Assembly (NCBI RefSeq): GCF_004348685.1
Contig: NZ_SMKO01000008.1
Location: 55,247-119,246, forward strand
Reading direction: 5' to 3'
Length of the DNA stretch: 64,000 nt
Source of the DNA: Nonomuraea deserti
GTDB taxonomy: Bacteria > Actinomycetota > Actinomycetes > Streptosporangiales > Streptosporangiaceae
The notes under the pieces were generated by a model. The model was not told the origin of the DNA. It saw nothing but the letters and a program-made list of their open reading frames with translations, and did not search any database. Of this stretch, positions 49,795 through 57,946 are shown one piece after another. How positions within the stretch are numbered: the first letter of the stretch is position 1; each line of letters begins with the position of its first letter. The position numbers were made by a program, and so were the translations under genes.

Positions 49795-50399
49795 CAGGTC
49801 GGCACCCGTCTCGTCCACGCCTGGGCCAGGTCCGCCGCGGCGGTGCGGGTGGCGAGCAGGCCGATCGTGTGCTTCATCACGGCCCGCGCGTAGTCGTCGG
49901 GGATGCCCGCCACCGCGTCCTTGACCACCGTCACCCGGTAACCCAGGTTGACCGCCTCCAGGGCCAGCCCGGGGATGCCCAGGTTGAGCGAGACCCCTGC
50001 CGCGACGACGGCGGTGACGCCCATCGAGCGCAGCGTCATGTCGAGCGAGGTGCCGGTGAACGGGGAGAAGCCGTGGTAGCGCCGGCTCTCCAGGTCGCCG
50101 CCGTCGCGCAACTCGGGGATGACCTCGGTGGCGGGCGTGCCGTCCAGCATGTGGCCGGGGTCGTTGAGCAGGGAGACGATGAACGGACAGTTGCCCGTGT
50201 GGGAGCCGGCCCGGTCGGGGCGGAAGGCGGCCGTGCAGTGGATGACCGGGATCGCGGCCGCCCGGGCCGCGTGGAGGAGGCGGGCGGCGTTGGCCACGAC
50301 GTCGTACCGGATGCACGCATCCACCAGATCTGGAAATTTCGTGAGATCGCCGACGACACCCCGCTGCATCTCCATCACCAGCACGGCTACCCGCTCCAC
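49794..50399 (-). CDS. Isochorismatase-family cysteine hydrolase
   Basis: 201 residues from GTG 50399, chosen because GGAGG lies six bases upstream; an ATG at 50414 would add five residues with a poor site. Fold features: VLVMEMQRGVVGD (catalytic Asp replaced by Glu in the usual DxQ position), HCTAAFRPDR, and AGVSLNLGIPGLALEAVNLGY where most members have a catalytic Cys (GxxTxxCV); here Leu-Asn-Leu occupies the site. It may be catalytically altered. Confidence 0.75.
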   Translation of the reverse strand: MERVAVLVMEMQRGVVGDLTKFPDLVDACIRYDVVANAARLLHAARAAAIPVIHCTAAFRPDRAGSHTGNCPFIVSLLNDPGHMLDGTPATEVIPELRDGGDLESRRYHGFSPFTGTSLDMTLRSMGVTAVVAAGVSLNLGIPGLALEAVNLGYRVTVVKDAVAGIPDDYARAVMKHTIGLLATRTAAADLAQAWTRRVPT

Positions 50400-50423
50400 C
50401 GGCGACCTCCGCATGCCTTTTAG

Positions 50424-50439
50424 CCGAGCGCTTGCTTGG
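50424..50439. promoter_or_regulatory. CAAGCG-type operator before the cysteine-hydrolase/SDR operon
   Basis: On the minus strand CCAAGCAAGCGCTCGG, matching 14 of 16 positions of CCAAGCG-AG-CGCTTGG. It lies 25 bp before the chosen start. Confidence 0.6.
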
Positions 50440-50467
50440 TAACGTCGATCAGCATAACACCTGCCGT

Positions 50468-50493
50468 CCAGCGTCATCCCCGATTGACGCTGG
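50468..50493. promoter_or_regulatory. Inverted repeat upstream of the Ser/Thr kinase
   Basis: Perfect nine-base arms CCAGCGTCA / TGACGCTGG with an eight-base loop, in the 174-bp divergent gap. It could be an operator or a leader hairpin. Confidence 0.45.
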
Positions 50494-50573
50494 GCGAAAT
50501 TTCTGGACTCGTGACAACCGGAACCCCGGGTGAGACCGTCGAATCCAAGACGGCTGCCTGATGGGGGTAGGAC

Positions 50574-52520
50574 TTGGTCCCTGGTTACCGTGAAGTACGC
50601 CAGCTCGGCGCGGGCCGTACCGGCCGCGTGTTCCTCGCCACCTACCAACAGACCGGCGCCTACGTCGCGATCAAATACCTGAACGCCACACTGCGCCGGG
50701 ACACCGAGTTCATGGACCGCTACCGGACCGACACCCACGAACTCGTCGAGATCGACGACCCGAACGTGGTCAAGCTCTACGAGTACGTCGAGACGCAGAG
50801 CAGGGCCGCCATCGTCATGGAGCTGGTGGACGGCGTCACGCTGCGCACCCTGCTGGCCGAGCACCACAGGACCAGCCCGGAGGCGGCCCTGGCCGTGGTG
50901 AAGAGCACGCTGCTGGCCCTGGGCGCCGCCCACGAGCGGGGCGTGGCGCACCGCGACGTCAAGCCGGAGAACATCCTCGTCCAGGCCGACGGCACCACCA
51001 AGCTGGCGGACTTCGGCGTCGTGGTGCACGCCGAGGAGCCGGGCGTGCCCGCCGGCAGCCCCGAGTACATGGCGCCCGAACTGTGGACCCAGGGCAGGAC
51101 GGGCCCGCCGGCGGACGTGTACGCGGCCGCGTGCGTCCTGTTCGAGGCGGCCAGGGGGCGGCCGCCCTACCGGGCGTACAAGGAGGGCGACGACGGCGAG
51201 CTGGACGTGCCCGCCCTGCGCGACAGACATCTGGTGGAGCCGGTGCCCGTGGAAGTCGCCCCCGACACGCTGCGCGACCTGCTCAGGCGGGGCCTCGCCA
51301 AGGACCCCGCGCTCCGGTACGCCTCCGCCCGGCACTTCGCGGCGGAGCTGGAGGAGGACGCCGTCGCCGCGTACGGCCCCGACTGGGAGAAGCGCGGGCG
51401 CCGCCACCTCGCCGAGCTGGCCACGCTGCTCGCCCTCCGCTTCCCGCTGGCCAGGACCGACCACTCCGCGACGGCCGCGTCCCGCATCCGCGACCGCATG
51501 CCGAGGGTGCCCCGGCTGCCCCCGCACCTGTGGGTGGCCGGCGCGACGGTGGTCGCCGTGTCGATCACGCTCATGATGTCGGGCGGCCGGCTGCCCCCCG
51601 GACCCGGGGCGATCCTCATGCCGCCGCCCGAGACGCAGAGCGAGCCGGAACCGACCCGGGCCGACGCCACCACGCCCGGCCCGACCAGGACGTCCGCCGC
51701 CCCCAGGCGCACGACCGCCGGGCCGACGCCCACGCCTCCCGCGCGCAGCGCCTCACGATCCGTCCCCACCGTCCGGCGGTCCCCCGCCTCGACCCCCACC
51801 GTCCGGGCGGCCAGCATCGTGCGGTGGAGCGGCACGGCCGGCGCGATCAGGGTCTCGGCGGACGGCACCGGGCCCGTGCGGCTGCGCATCTCGTACACGC
51901 GCCGGGACGGGGACGCCGGCGCGGCCAGGACGGTCCGCCAGGAGTCCCGCACCCTGCACGGACGGACCGCCTACACCAGCGCCGTCACGCACGACCCCGG
52001 GGGCGTGGCGTGCGGGCGGCGGGCGTACGTCGGGATCCTCGTGATGACGGAGCCGGCGGCGGGCAACGGGCCGCAGGTGAGCGAGGTGGTCGTGGACGGG
52101 CCCGCCTGCGCCGCCCCCACGCCGACCCTGACCTCGTCCGGGTCCACCGTCCCGACGCCCACCCGGGAACCCACCGCCTCGGTCCGCACCACCCCCGCGC
52201 CCTCGTCGGCCCGCACCGCCTCGTCACCGCCCGCCCGCCTCGGCTCGCCACCCCCCACGACGGACGGGGTGCCGCCCGCAGCGCCGCGCCGCGCGTCGCC
52301 GCCTCCCGCCAGCGACCGCGACACCTCCTCGCCCTCCACCACCGACCCCGGCACGGACCCCGGCATGAACCCCGGCACGGACCCCGGCAGCGCACCGCCC
52401 GGCACGAACCGCGACGCCGGGCCACCCGCTACGGACCCCGGCGCCGCACCGCCTCCTGTCACGGACCCCGGCACGGCACCGCCTCCCGTCACGGAGCACC
52501 ACGCGGCACCGCCTGCCTGA
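50574..52520 (+). CDS. Membrane-anchored Ser/Thr protein kinase with Pro-rich extracellular tail
   Basis: 648 residues from a TTG start (GTAGGA upstream; no better in-frame codon). Kinase domain (about 4-270): GAGRTGRVFLAT loop, VAIK lysine, HRDVKPENIL, DFG and an APE-like MAPELW. One membrane helix (about 320-340, HLWVAGATVVAVSITLMMSG). The external part has a Thr/Pro linker, a beta-rich domain with two cysteines (about 415-515), and a tail of DPGxxPPPVT-type repeats. PASTA repeats are absent. Signals and targets are unknown. Confidence 0.87.
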   Translation: MVPGYREVRQLGAGRTGRVFLATYQQTGAYVAIKYLNATLRRDTEFMDRYRTDTHELVEIDDPNVVKLYEYVETQSRAAIVMELVDGVTLRTLLAEHHRTSPEAALAVVKSTLLALGAAHERGVAHRDVKPENILVQADGTTKLADFGVVVHAEEPGVPAGSPEYMAPELWTQGRTGPPADVYAAACVLFEAARGRPPYRAYKEGDDGELDVPALRDRHLVEPVPVEVAPDTLRDLLRRGLAKDPALRYASARHFAAELEEDAVAAYGPDWEKRGRRHLAELATLLALRFPLARTDHSATAASRIRDRMPRVPRLPPHLWVAGATVVAVSITLMMSGGRLPPGPGAILMPPPETQSEPEPTRADATTPGPTRTSAAPRRTTAGPTPTPPARSASRSVPTVRRSPASTPTVRAASIVRWSGTAGAIRVSADGTGPVRLRISYTRRDGDAGAARTVRQESRTLHGRTAYTSAVTHDPGGVACGRRAYVGILVMTEPAAGNGPQVSEVVVDGPACAAPTPTLTSSGSTVPTPTREPTASVRTTPAPSSARTASSPPARLGSPPPTTDGVPPAAPRRASPPPASDRDTSSPSTTDPGTDPGMNPGTDPGSAPPGTNRDAGPPATDPGAAPPPVTDPGTAPPPVTEHHAAPPA

Positions 52521-52733
52521 CCGCCTGCCTCACCGCCTGCCTGACCGCCCGCCGCTGCGCCGCCGCCCGCCTAAGGAAGATCCGCCACCGGAGCCCCTCC
52601 GGAGTCCCCTCCGCCGAGCTCCCGGCGGGTCCTCCCTTCGCCCGTACCAGTACGCTTCAGCGACGACCTTTACGGGAGCGCCCCGCCCAGCGGCGAAGGC
52701 GGCGCGGGCCGGGGCCGAGGTCTTGTGAGGCAA

Positions 52734-52749
52734 CCAAGCGTGCGCTAGC
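52734..52749. promoter_or_regulatory. CAAGCG-type operator before the DUF35 operon
   Basis: CCAAGCGTGCGCTAGC, 14 of 16 to CCAAGCG-NN-CGCTTGG. It shares 16 identical bases (ACCAAGCGTGCGCTAG) with the site before the acyl-CoA dehydrogenase operon. A TAGCTT -10-like hexamer overlaps it eight bases before the ATG. Confidence 0.65.
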
Positions 52750-52759
52750 TTGGCTAGCG

Positions 52760-53116
52760 ATGAGCGGTGACATCTGTGCCCACCGGGCCGCCCACGGCGA
52801 ACTGGTCATCCGGCGCTGCACCGGCTGCGACCGCCGCAGCCACCTCCCGGAACCGGCCTGCCCCTGGTGCGGCGGCCGGGACTTCCGCTCCGATCCGGCC
52901 TCCGGCGAGGGCGTGGTGCACACGTTCACGATCGTGCACCGCTCGTTCGCCCCCGGCTACCAGGGCCGCGAGCCGTACGTGGCGGCCTGGGTGGATCTGC
53001 TGGAAGGGCCCAGAGCGTTCGGGCACGTGGTGGCGTGCGCGCCAGAAGAGGTACGCGTCGGCATGCCGGTACGCGTGACGTTCATAGACGATCTCCCCCA
53101 TTGGAGGCCCGCGTGA
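52760..53116 (+). CDS. DUF35 OB-fold acyl-CoA-associated protein
   Basis: 118 residues. An N-terminal zinc ribbon (RCTGCDRR ... PACPWCGG) precedes an OB domain (VVHTFTIVHRSFAPGYQGREPYVAAWVDL; MPVRVTFID). DUF35 proteins partner MaoC-type hydratases or Ltp aldolases in steroid side-chain breakdown (ChsH2/Ltp2). The Ltp-type protein at 28634 is the best candidate partner in the window. First gene of a five-gene operon. Confidence 0.85.
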   Translation: MSGDICAHRAAHGELVIRRCTGCDRRSHLPEPACPWCGGRDFRSDPASGEGVVHTFTIVHRSFAPGYQGREPYVAAWVDLLEGPRAFGHVVACAPEEVRVGMPVRVTFIDDLPHWRPA

Positions 53117-53436
53117 AGCTGGGCAACGTGCTGATTCCCGTCGCCGACCTGGACGAGGCGATCGCCTTCTACGGGTTGCCGGTGAAGTTCCGCGACGGCG
53201 ACAGGTTCGCGGCGCTCGACGGCGGCGGGGTCACCGTGGCGCTGGCCGGGCCGGCCGAGCACGTCACCGCCTCGGCCGCGCCGTCGTACAAGGTGGACGA
53301 CGTGGCGCGGGTCGTGCGGGAGATGACGGGACGCGGCGCCGAGGTGGTGCGGGCGCCCGAGGACGGGCCGCACGAGAGGCGGGCCGTGCTGCGCGATCCC
53401 TCAGGGAACGTCTTCGTGCTCTATTCGCCCCTCTGA
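53113..53436 (+). CDS. VOC-family (glyoxalase-like) protein
   Basis: 107 residues with one vicinal-oxygen-chelate half: LGNVLIPVADLDEAIAFYG, then YKVDDVARVVREMTGRGAEVV and LRDPSGNVFVLYSP. Metal ligands are not obvious (the usual His is Asn in GNVLIPV). The role may be epimerisation, dioxygenation or binding. GTG overlaps the DUF35 stop (GTGA). Confidence 0.82.
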   Translation: MKLGNVLIPVADLDEAIAFYGLPVKFRDGDRFAALDGGGVTVALAGPAEHVTASAAPSYKVDDVARVVREMTGRGAEVVRAPEDGPHERRAVLRDPSGNVFVLYSPL

Positions 53437-53465
53437 CCTGCCCCTCTGATGTGGAGGCACCCCCC

Positions 53466-54974
53466 ATGGCACGATCACCCTACGGCAACTACGGCCACGC
53501 GATCCTGACCGCGGGGGCGCTGCGCACGCCCGGCAGGGTGGCGCTGACGTACTGCGGCGAGCGGAGCTTCACCTACGACGAGCTCAACAGGAGCGTCAAC
53601 CGCCGCGCGAACGCCCTGATCGCCGCCGGGATCACGCCGGGGCGGCGGGTGGCGGTGCTGCTCAACGAGACGTTGCGGGTGGCCGAGGTCTACCTGGCGC
53701 AGGCCAAGATCGGGGCGGTGACGGCGGCGCTGAACCCGTACTGGCCGGTGGAGACGGTGCGGGACGTGGTGGCCGCCTCGGGGTGCACGGCGCTGGTCCA
53801 CGACGCGACGGTCGAGGGAGTGGTCGAGCAGATCAGGGACGAGCTCCCGGCGGTGACCACGTGGATCGACGTACACGAGCCGCTGGAGGGCTCGGACGCC
53901 GAGCCGCCGCTCGGCGGGTTCCACGACGATCCGCTGGCGCTCTACTACACCTCGGGGACGACGGGGCTGCCCAAGGCCGTCGTCCACACGCACGCGTCGT
54001 CGCTGGCCACGGCGCAGATCTGGCTGGACGTGCCGCGCGGGCCCGACGCGGTGTTCGGCACGGGAGCGATCATCTGGGGCATCGGCTTCCCCGCCATCGC
54101 CGGGCCCGCCCTCTACGCCGGGATGCGCCTGGTGCTGGAGCAGGACTGGGGTCCGGCGAACTTCCTGCGCGTCGTCCCCCGCGAACGGGTCACGCACGTG
54201 TCGCAGATCCCCTCGTTCTACGCGGCCCTGCTGGGCTCGCCCGACCATGAGAGCGTGGACCTGTCGTCCATCCGGGTGATCATGCTGGGCGGGGAGCCGC
54301 TGACCGCGACCATGCTCGACCGGATCAAGGCCAGGCTGCCGCAGGCGGCGGTGTTCTCGTACTACGGCCAGACCGAGGCGCCGTACACATGCATGGGGCG
54401 GGTGGACGACGGCTCGATCCCGCTCGGGTCGTCCGGGCGCGCCCGCACGGGCAACGCGGTACGGATCACGAACCGGCGCGGACACCGCGTGACCGACGAG
54501 GTCGGCGAGATCAACCTGGCCGGGCCGCACCGGATGGCCGGCTACGACGGCCTGCCGGACCGCACGGCGGAGGTGCTGCGCGGCGAGTGGTACGTCGGGG
54601 GCGACCTCGGGACGCTCTCGGCCGACGGCGTGCTGCGCGTGCTCGGCCGGCGGGAGGACGCGATCATCAAGGGCGGCGTCTGGACGCAGCCGGCCGTGAT
54701 CGAGGAGGCCGCCGCGGCCCTCGACGGCGTGGCCGAGGCGGGCGCGGTCGGCGTGCCGGAGGGCGCGGCGGACCAGCGTGTCCTGCTGGCCGTCGTGCCG
54801 CGCGCCGGGCACTCGCTGGACGCCTCGAAGATCGCGCTCTCGCTGACCGACACGCTCCCCGCCCACCAGCGCCCTGACCACATCGTGGTGGCCGCCGGGC
54901 TCCCGCACGCGCAGGACGCCTCCGGCGGCCCCGGCAAGCTGCTGCGCAGGAAGATCCGCGAGCTGCACGGGTGA
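53466..54974 (+). CDS. AMP-forming acyl-CoA synthetase
   Basis: 502 residues from ATG 53466 (GGAGG eight bases upstream). All ANL core motifs are intact: YYTSGTTGLPKAVVHTH (A3), YGQTEAPY (A5), GEWYVGGDLGTLSADG (A7), RREDAIIKGG (A8), and the C-terminal catalytic Lys in GPGKLLRRKIREL (A10). It activates a carboxylic acid as CoA ester in the cytosol. FadD3 (HIP-CoA synthetase) is a possibility because of length and regulation, but nothing in the sequence proves the substrate. Confidence 0.86.
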   Translation: MARSPYGNYGHAILTAGALRTPGRVALTYCGERSFTYDELNRSVNRRANALIAAGITPGRRVAVLLNETLRVAEVYLAQAKIGAVTAALNPYWPVETVRDVVAASGCTALVHDATVEGVVEQIRDELPAVTTWIDVHEPLEGSDAEPPLGGFHDDPLALYYTSGTTGLPKAVVHTHASSLATAQIWLDVPRGPDAVFGTGAIIWGIGFPAIAGPALYAGMRLVLEQDWGPANFLRVVPRERVTHVSQIPSFYAALLGSPDHESVDLSSIRVIMLGGEPLTATMLDRIKARLPQAAVFSYYGQTEAPYTCMGRVDDGSIPLGSSGRARTGNAVRITNRRGHRVTDEVGEINLAGPHRMAGYDGLPDRTAEVLRGEWYVGGDLGTLSADGVLRVLGRREDAIIKGGVWTQPAVIEEAAAALDGVAEAGAVGVPEGAADQRVLLAVVPRAGHSLDASKIALSLTDTLPAHQRPDHIVVAAGLPHAQDASGGPGKLLRRKIRELHG

Positions 54975-56995
54975 GCGCGTACGAGCACGAGGTCAAGGCG
55001 CTGCTGCGCGAGGCGGGAGTGCCGGTCCCGCGCGGGGTGGTGGTGTGCGACGGCGACTTCGGCGCGGCCGGCGAGCTGGCCGCGCCGCTGGTGCTGAAGG
55101 CGTTCGGGCCGGGGCTGGTGCACAAGTCCGAGGCCGGGGCCGTGGCGCTGGGCCTGCGGCACGGCGAGCTCGCGGCGGCGGCCGCCGCGATGGCCTGCCG
55201 GCTGGACGTCGCGGGGTTCCTCGTCGAGGAGCAGGCGGAGGCCGGGGTCGAGCTCATCGTGGGCCTGGTGCGTGACCCGGGGTTCGGGCCCGTGGTGCTG
55301 ACGGGCCTCGGCGGCGTGTGGGCGGAGGCGCTGGGCGACACGGCGCTGCGGCTCTGCCCGATCACGGAGGAGGACGCCCGGAGCATGCTGGCCTCGCTGC
55401 GCGGGGCCGCGCTCCTGCGCGGGTGGCGCGGCGGCCCGCCGGTGGACGCGGACGCGGTGGTCGAGCTGCTCGTGACGGTCGCCGGCCCCGGCGGGCTGTG
55501 GGAGCGGCTGGAGCTGGGCGAGTTCGAGCTGAACCCGGTCATCGCGGGCCCGTCCGGGGTGGTGGCCGCCGACGCCCGCCACCTGCCCGCCGCGGCCCCC
55601 GCGCCGGTGGCGGCGCGGCCCCCCGCGGACTTCCTGCCGCTCTTCGAGCCCAGGGCCGTGGCGGTCGCCGGCGCGTCCACGACCCGGCCGAACTTCGGCA
55701 ACATGTTCCTCGGCTTCTACCGCGAGGCGGGTGTCCCGCTGGTGGCGGTGCACCCCGAGGCGGACGAGGTGTCGGGGGTGCCCGCCGTACGCCCGCCGGC
55801 GCTGGCGGACGCGGACGTCGACTACGCGCTGGTCGCCGTGCCGGCCGAGCGGTGCGCCGACGTGGTGCGGCAGGCGACGGGCATCCCGTTCGTGCAGGTG
55901 ATGAGCGGCGGGTTCGAGGAGGCCGGGCGCCACGAGCTGGAGCAGGAGCTGGTCGCGGCGGCCCGGGCGGCGGGCACGCGGCTGCTGGGCCCCAACTGCA
56001 TGGGCGTCTACTGCCCGCGCGGCCGGCAGACGTTCGTCGGCGGCGGGCTCGGGCCCGCCGGATCCGTGGCCCTGATCTCGCAGAGCGGCGGCCTGGCCGG
56101 CGAGGTCATCAAGGTCGGGGAACGGCGCGGGCTGGCGTTCAGCCGGGTCGCCACGGTCGGCAACGCGGCCGACGTGACCCCGGCCGAGCTGCTGCGCTGG
56201 CTCTCGGGCGACGACGAGACGCGCGCGGTCGGGCTGTACCTGGAGGATCCGCGCGGCGGGCGAGAGCTGTACGACGCGCTGCGGGCGACGGACCTGCCCG
56301 TGGTGCTGCTCGTCGGCGGGCGCAGCGGGCAGGGGCGGCGGGCGGCGGCCTCCCACACGGGCGGGCTGGTGAGCGACCGGCGGATCTGGGAGGCGGTGGC
56401 CGAGCAGGCGGGCGCGGCGCTGGTGTCCGGCCAGGACGACCTGATCGGGGTCCTGGCGTACTTCCAAGTGCACGGCTCTCGGGTCACCTCCGGGGACGGC
56501 GTGCTGGTGGTGGGGCCGAGCGGGGGCGCGAGCGTGCTGGCCGCCGACGCGTTCGACGGCGCGGGCGTGCGGCTCGATCCGCTGCCGGACGACGTGCTGG
56601 ACGCGCTGCGCGGGCTCGGGGTGACCGCGACGGGCAATCCGCTCGAGGTGCCCGTCGGGCCGCTCGGGCGTGCCGGGCTCGTGCCCGAGGTGATCGGCGC
56701 GATCATGTCGCGGCGCCCGTACCGGGACGTCGTGGCGCACGTGAACGTGCAGGCCTTCTTCACGTACGGGGACGCGGCCGAGCCCCTTCACGCCTACGCC
56801 AGGGCGGTCGCGGAGGCTCAGGACGCGCTGCCGGGCACCCGGATCACCCTCGTCACCAGGAACGGCGACTGCGCGCCCGAGGGCGTCGAGGACGAGGTGA
56901 GACGGATCGCGGCGGCGGCGGGGATCCCCGTCTACCGATCCATGGAGGCGGCCGCAGCGGCCATCGCCGGAGGAGGACGTCATGGGGTTGCTTGA
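54971..56995 (+). CDS. NDP-forming acyl-CoA synthetase (ACD)-like fusion, ATP-grasp first
   Basis: 674 residues. N-terminal ATP-grasp domain (about 1-205: LVLKAFGPGLVHKSEAGAVALG, GVELIVGLVRDPGFGPVVLTGLGGVWAE). CoA-binding Rossmann domain follows (about 222-345: FEPRAVAVAGASTTRPNFGN), then succinyl-CoA-ligase-like domains (GLLGPNCMG-type LLGPNCMGVY, SLISQSGGLAGE) with the phospho-His region AASHTGGLVSD. The beta-alpha order is a known permutation. It overlaps both neighbours. It likely interconverts an acyl-CoA and free acid with ATP. Confidence 0.85.
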   Translation: MSAYEHEVKALLREAGVPVPRGVVVCDGDFGAAGELAAPLVLKAFGPGLVHKSEAGAVALGLRHGELAAAAAAMACRLDVAGFLVEEQAEAGVELIVGLVRDPGFGPVVLTGLGGVWAEALGDTALRLCPITEEDARSMLASLRGAALLRGWRGGPPVDADAVVELLVTVAGPGGLWERLELGEFELNPVIAGPSGVVAADARHLPAAAPAPVAARPPADFLPLFEPRAVAVAGASTTRPNFGNMFLGFYREAGVPLVAVHPEADEVSGVPAVRPPALADADVDYALVAVPAERCADVVRQATGIPFVQVMSGGFEEAGRHELEQELVAAARAAGTRLLGPNCMGVYCPRGRQTFVGGGLGPAGSVALISQSGGLAGEVIKVGERRGLAFSRVATVGNAADVTPAELLRWLSGDDETRAVGLYLEDPRGGRELYDALRATDLPVVLLVGGRSGQGRRAAASHTGGLVSDRRIWEAVAEQAGAALVSGQDDLIGVLAYFQVHGSRVTSGDGVLVVGPSGGASVLAADAFDGAGVRLDPLPDDVLDALRGLGVTATGNPLEVPVGPLGRAGLVPEVIGAIMSRRPYRDVVAHVNVQAFFTYGDAAEPLHAYARAVAEAQDALPGTRITLVTRNGDCAPEGVEDEVRRIAAAAGIPVYRSMEAAAAAIAGGGRHGVA

Positions 56996-57731
56996 CGGCA
57001 AGGTCGCGCTGATCACGGGCGGGGCCCGGGGCATGGGGGCGGCGCACGTGCGGCTCTTCCTGGAGGAGGGCGCGCGGGTGGTGTTCGGCGACGTGCTGGA
57101 CGACGAGGGCAAGGCGCTGGCGGAGGAGACGGGCGCGGTCTACGTCCGGCACGACGTGACGAGCGCGCAGGAGTGGGAGCGCGCCGTGTCGATGGCCACC
57201 GACCTGTACGGCAAGCTCGACATCCTGGTCAACAACGCAGGGATCCTGAAATATCGGCGCATCCACGAGATGTCGCCCGAGGACTTCGACCAGGTGATCG
57301 GCGTCAACCTCAAGGGCTCCTGGCTGGGGATCAAGTCGGTGATCGACCCCATGAAGGCGGCCGGGCGCGGCGCCATCGTGAACATCTCCTCGATCGAGGG
57401 CTTCATCGGCGCCGAAGGGCTGTCGGCGTACTCGGCCTCGAAGTTCGGGCTGCGCGGGATCACCAAGTCGGCGGCGCGGGAGCTGGCCAGGTTCAAGATC
57501 CGGGTCAACTCGGTGCATCCCGGCGCGATCAACACCGCGATGGCCATGAACCCCGACATGGTGAACGAGGTGGACGCGGACACGTTCATGAAGTCCATGG
57601 TCATCAAGCGGTTCGCCAAGCCGGTCGAGGTGTCGCACGTGGTGGCGTTCCTGGCCTCCGACCGGGCCGGTTACTGCACGGGCAGCGAGTTCACGGTGGA
57701 CGGAGGGCTGCTGACCGGGGCGGGATACTAA
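56982..57731 (+). CDS. SDR resembling 3alpha/20beta-hydroxysteroid dehydrogenase
   Basis: 249 residues. VALITGGARGMGAAHVRLFLEEGARVVFGDVLD closely matches Streptomyces 20beta-HSD and mycobacterial FabG3 (Rv2002). NNAGILKYRRI, NISSIEGFIGAEGLSAYSASKFGLRGITKSAA (Ser, Tyr, Lys) and VHPGAINT are in place; Asp in FGDVLD selects NAD(H). GGAGGAGG site within the end of the upstream gene. Last gene of the operon; oxidation of a steroid-derived hydroxyl is likely. Confidence 0.87.
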   Translation: MGLLDGKVALITGGARGMGAAHVRLFLEEGARVVFGDVLDDEGKALAEETGAVYVRHDVTSAQEWERAVSMATDLYGKLDILVNNAGILKYRRIHEMSPEDFDQVIGVNLKGSWLGIKSVIDPMKAAGRGAIVNISSIEGFIGAEGLSAYSASKFGLRGITKSAARELARFKIRVNSVHPGAINTAMAMNPDMVNEVDADTFMKSMVIKRFAKPVEVSHVVAFLASDRAGYCTGSEFTVDGGLLTGAGY

Positions 57732-57812
57732 GATCTCACCCCAAGGTAGATCTTTTGGGTTTAAACCACCTGGATCGGACATTTCTGGCAGCATCCTGAC
57801 CTGCGGTTCTTT

Positions 57813-57839
57813 CCCAAGAAGAGTCGACACTCTCTTGGG
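57813..57839. terminator. Hairpin after the DUF35 operon
   Basis: CCCAAG(A)AGAGT pairs with ACTCTCTTGGG around CGAC: an 11-bp stem with one bulged A. Positioned 82 bp after the SDR stop; a probable terminator. Confidence 0.6.
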
Positions 57840-57845
57840 GCGTGC

Positions 57846-57873
57846 TTGACCTGGGGTTACCAAACGGTAACCT
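57846..57873 (+). promoter_or_regulatory. Promoter with inverted repeat before the CHAP gene
   Basis: TTGACC (57846-57851), 16 bp, TAACCT (57868-57873). The spacer and -10 contain a perfect dyad GGTTACC-AAAC-GGTAACC (57855-57872). A regulator bound there would cover the promoter. The transcript would have a leader of about 65 bases in which I see no known riboswitch. Confidence 0.5.
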
Positions 57874-57946
57874 CGCTCATCGCAGAAGATGACAAGCCGC
57901 CGGTTTCGTCACACAAGTCACAGGGCGCTCCTGTACCCAGGCCTGC

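Noticed and set aside
53466..54974. Naming the ligase FadD3
   Set aside because: Length and regulation fit HIP-CoA synthetase, but no diagnostic residues were recognised and other acyl-CoA ligases are equally possible.
43106..57731. Natural-product cluster suggested by P450, acyl-CoA ligases, SDRs and LLM enzymes
   Set aside because: No polyketide, peptide or terpene synthase is present; operators and gene types fit catabolism better.
57874..57946. Possible c-di-AMP (ydaO) riboswitch before the CHAP gene
   Set aside because: Cell-wall hydrolase genes of actinomycetes often have one, but the leader is too short and lacks the conserved core.
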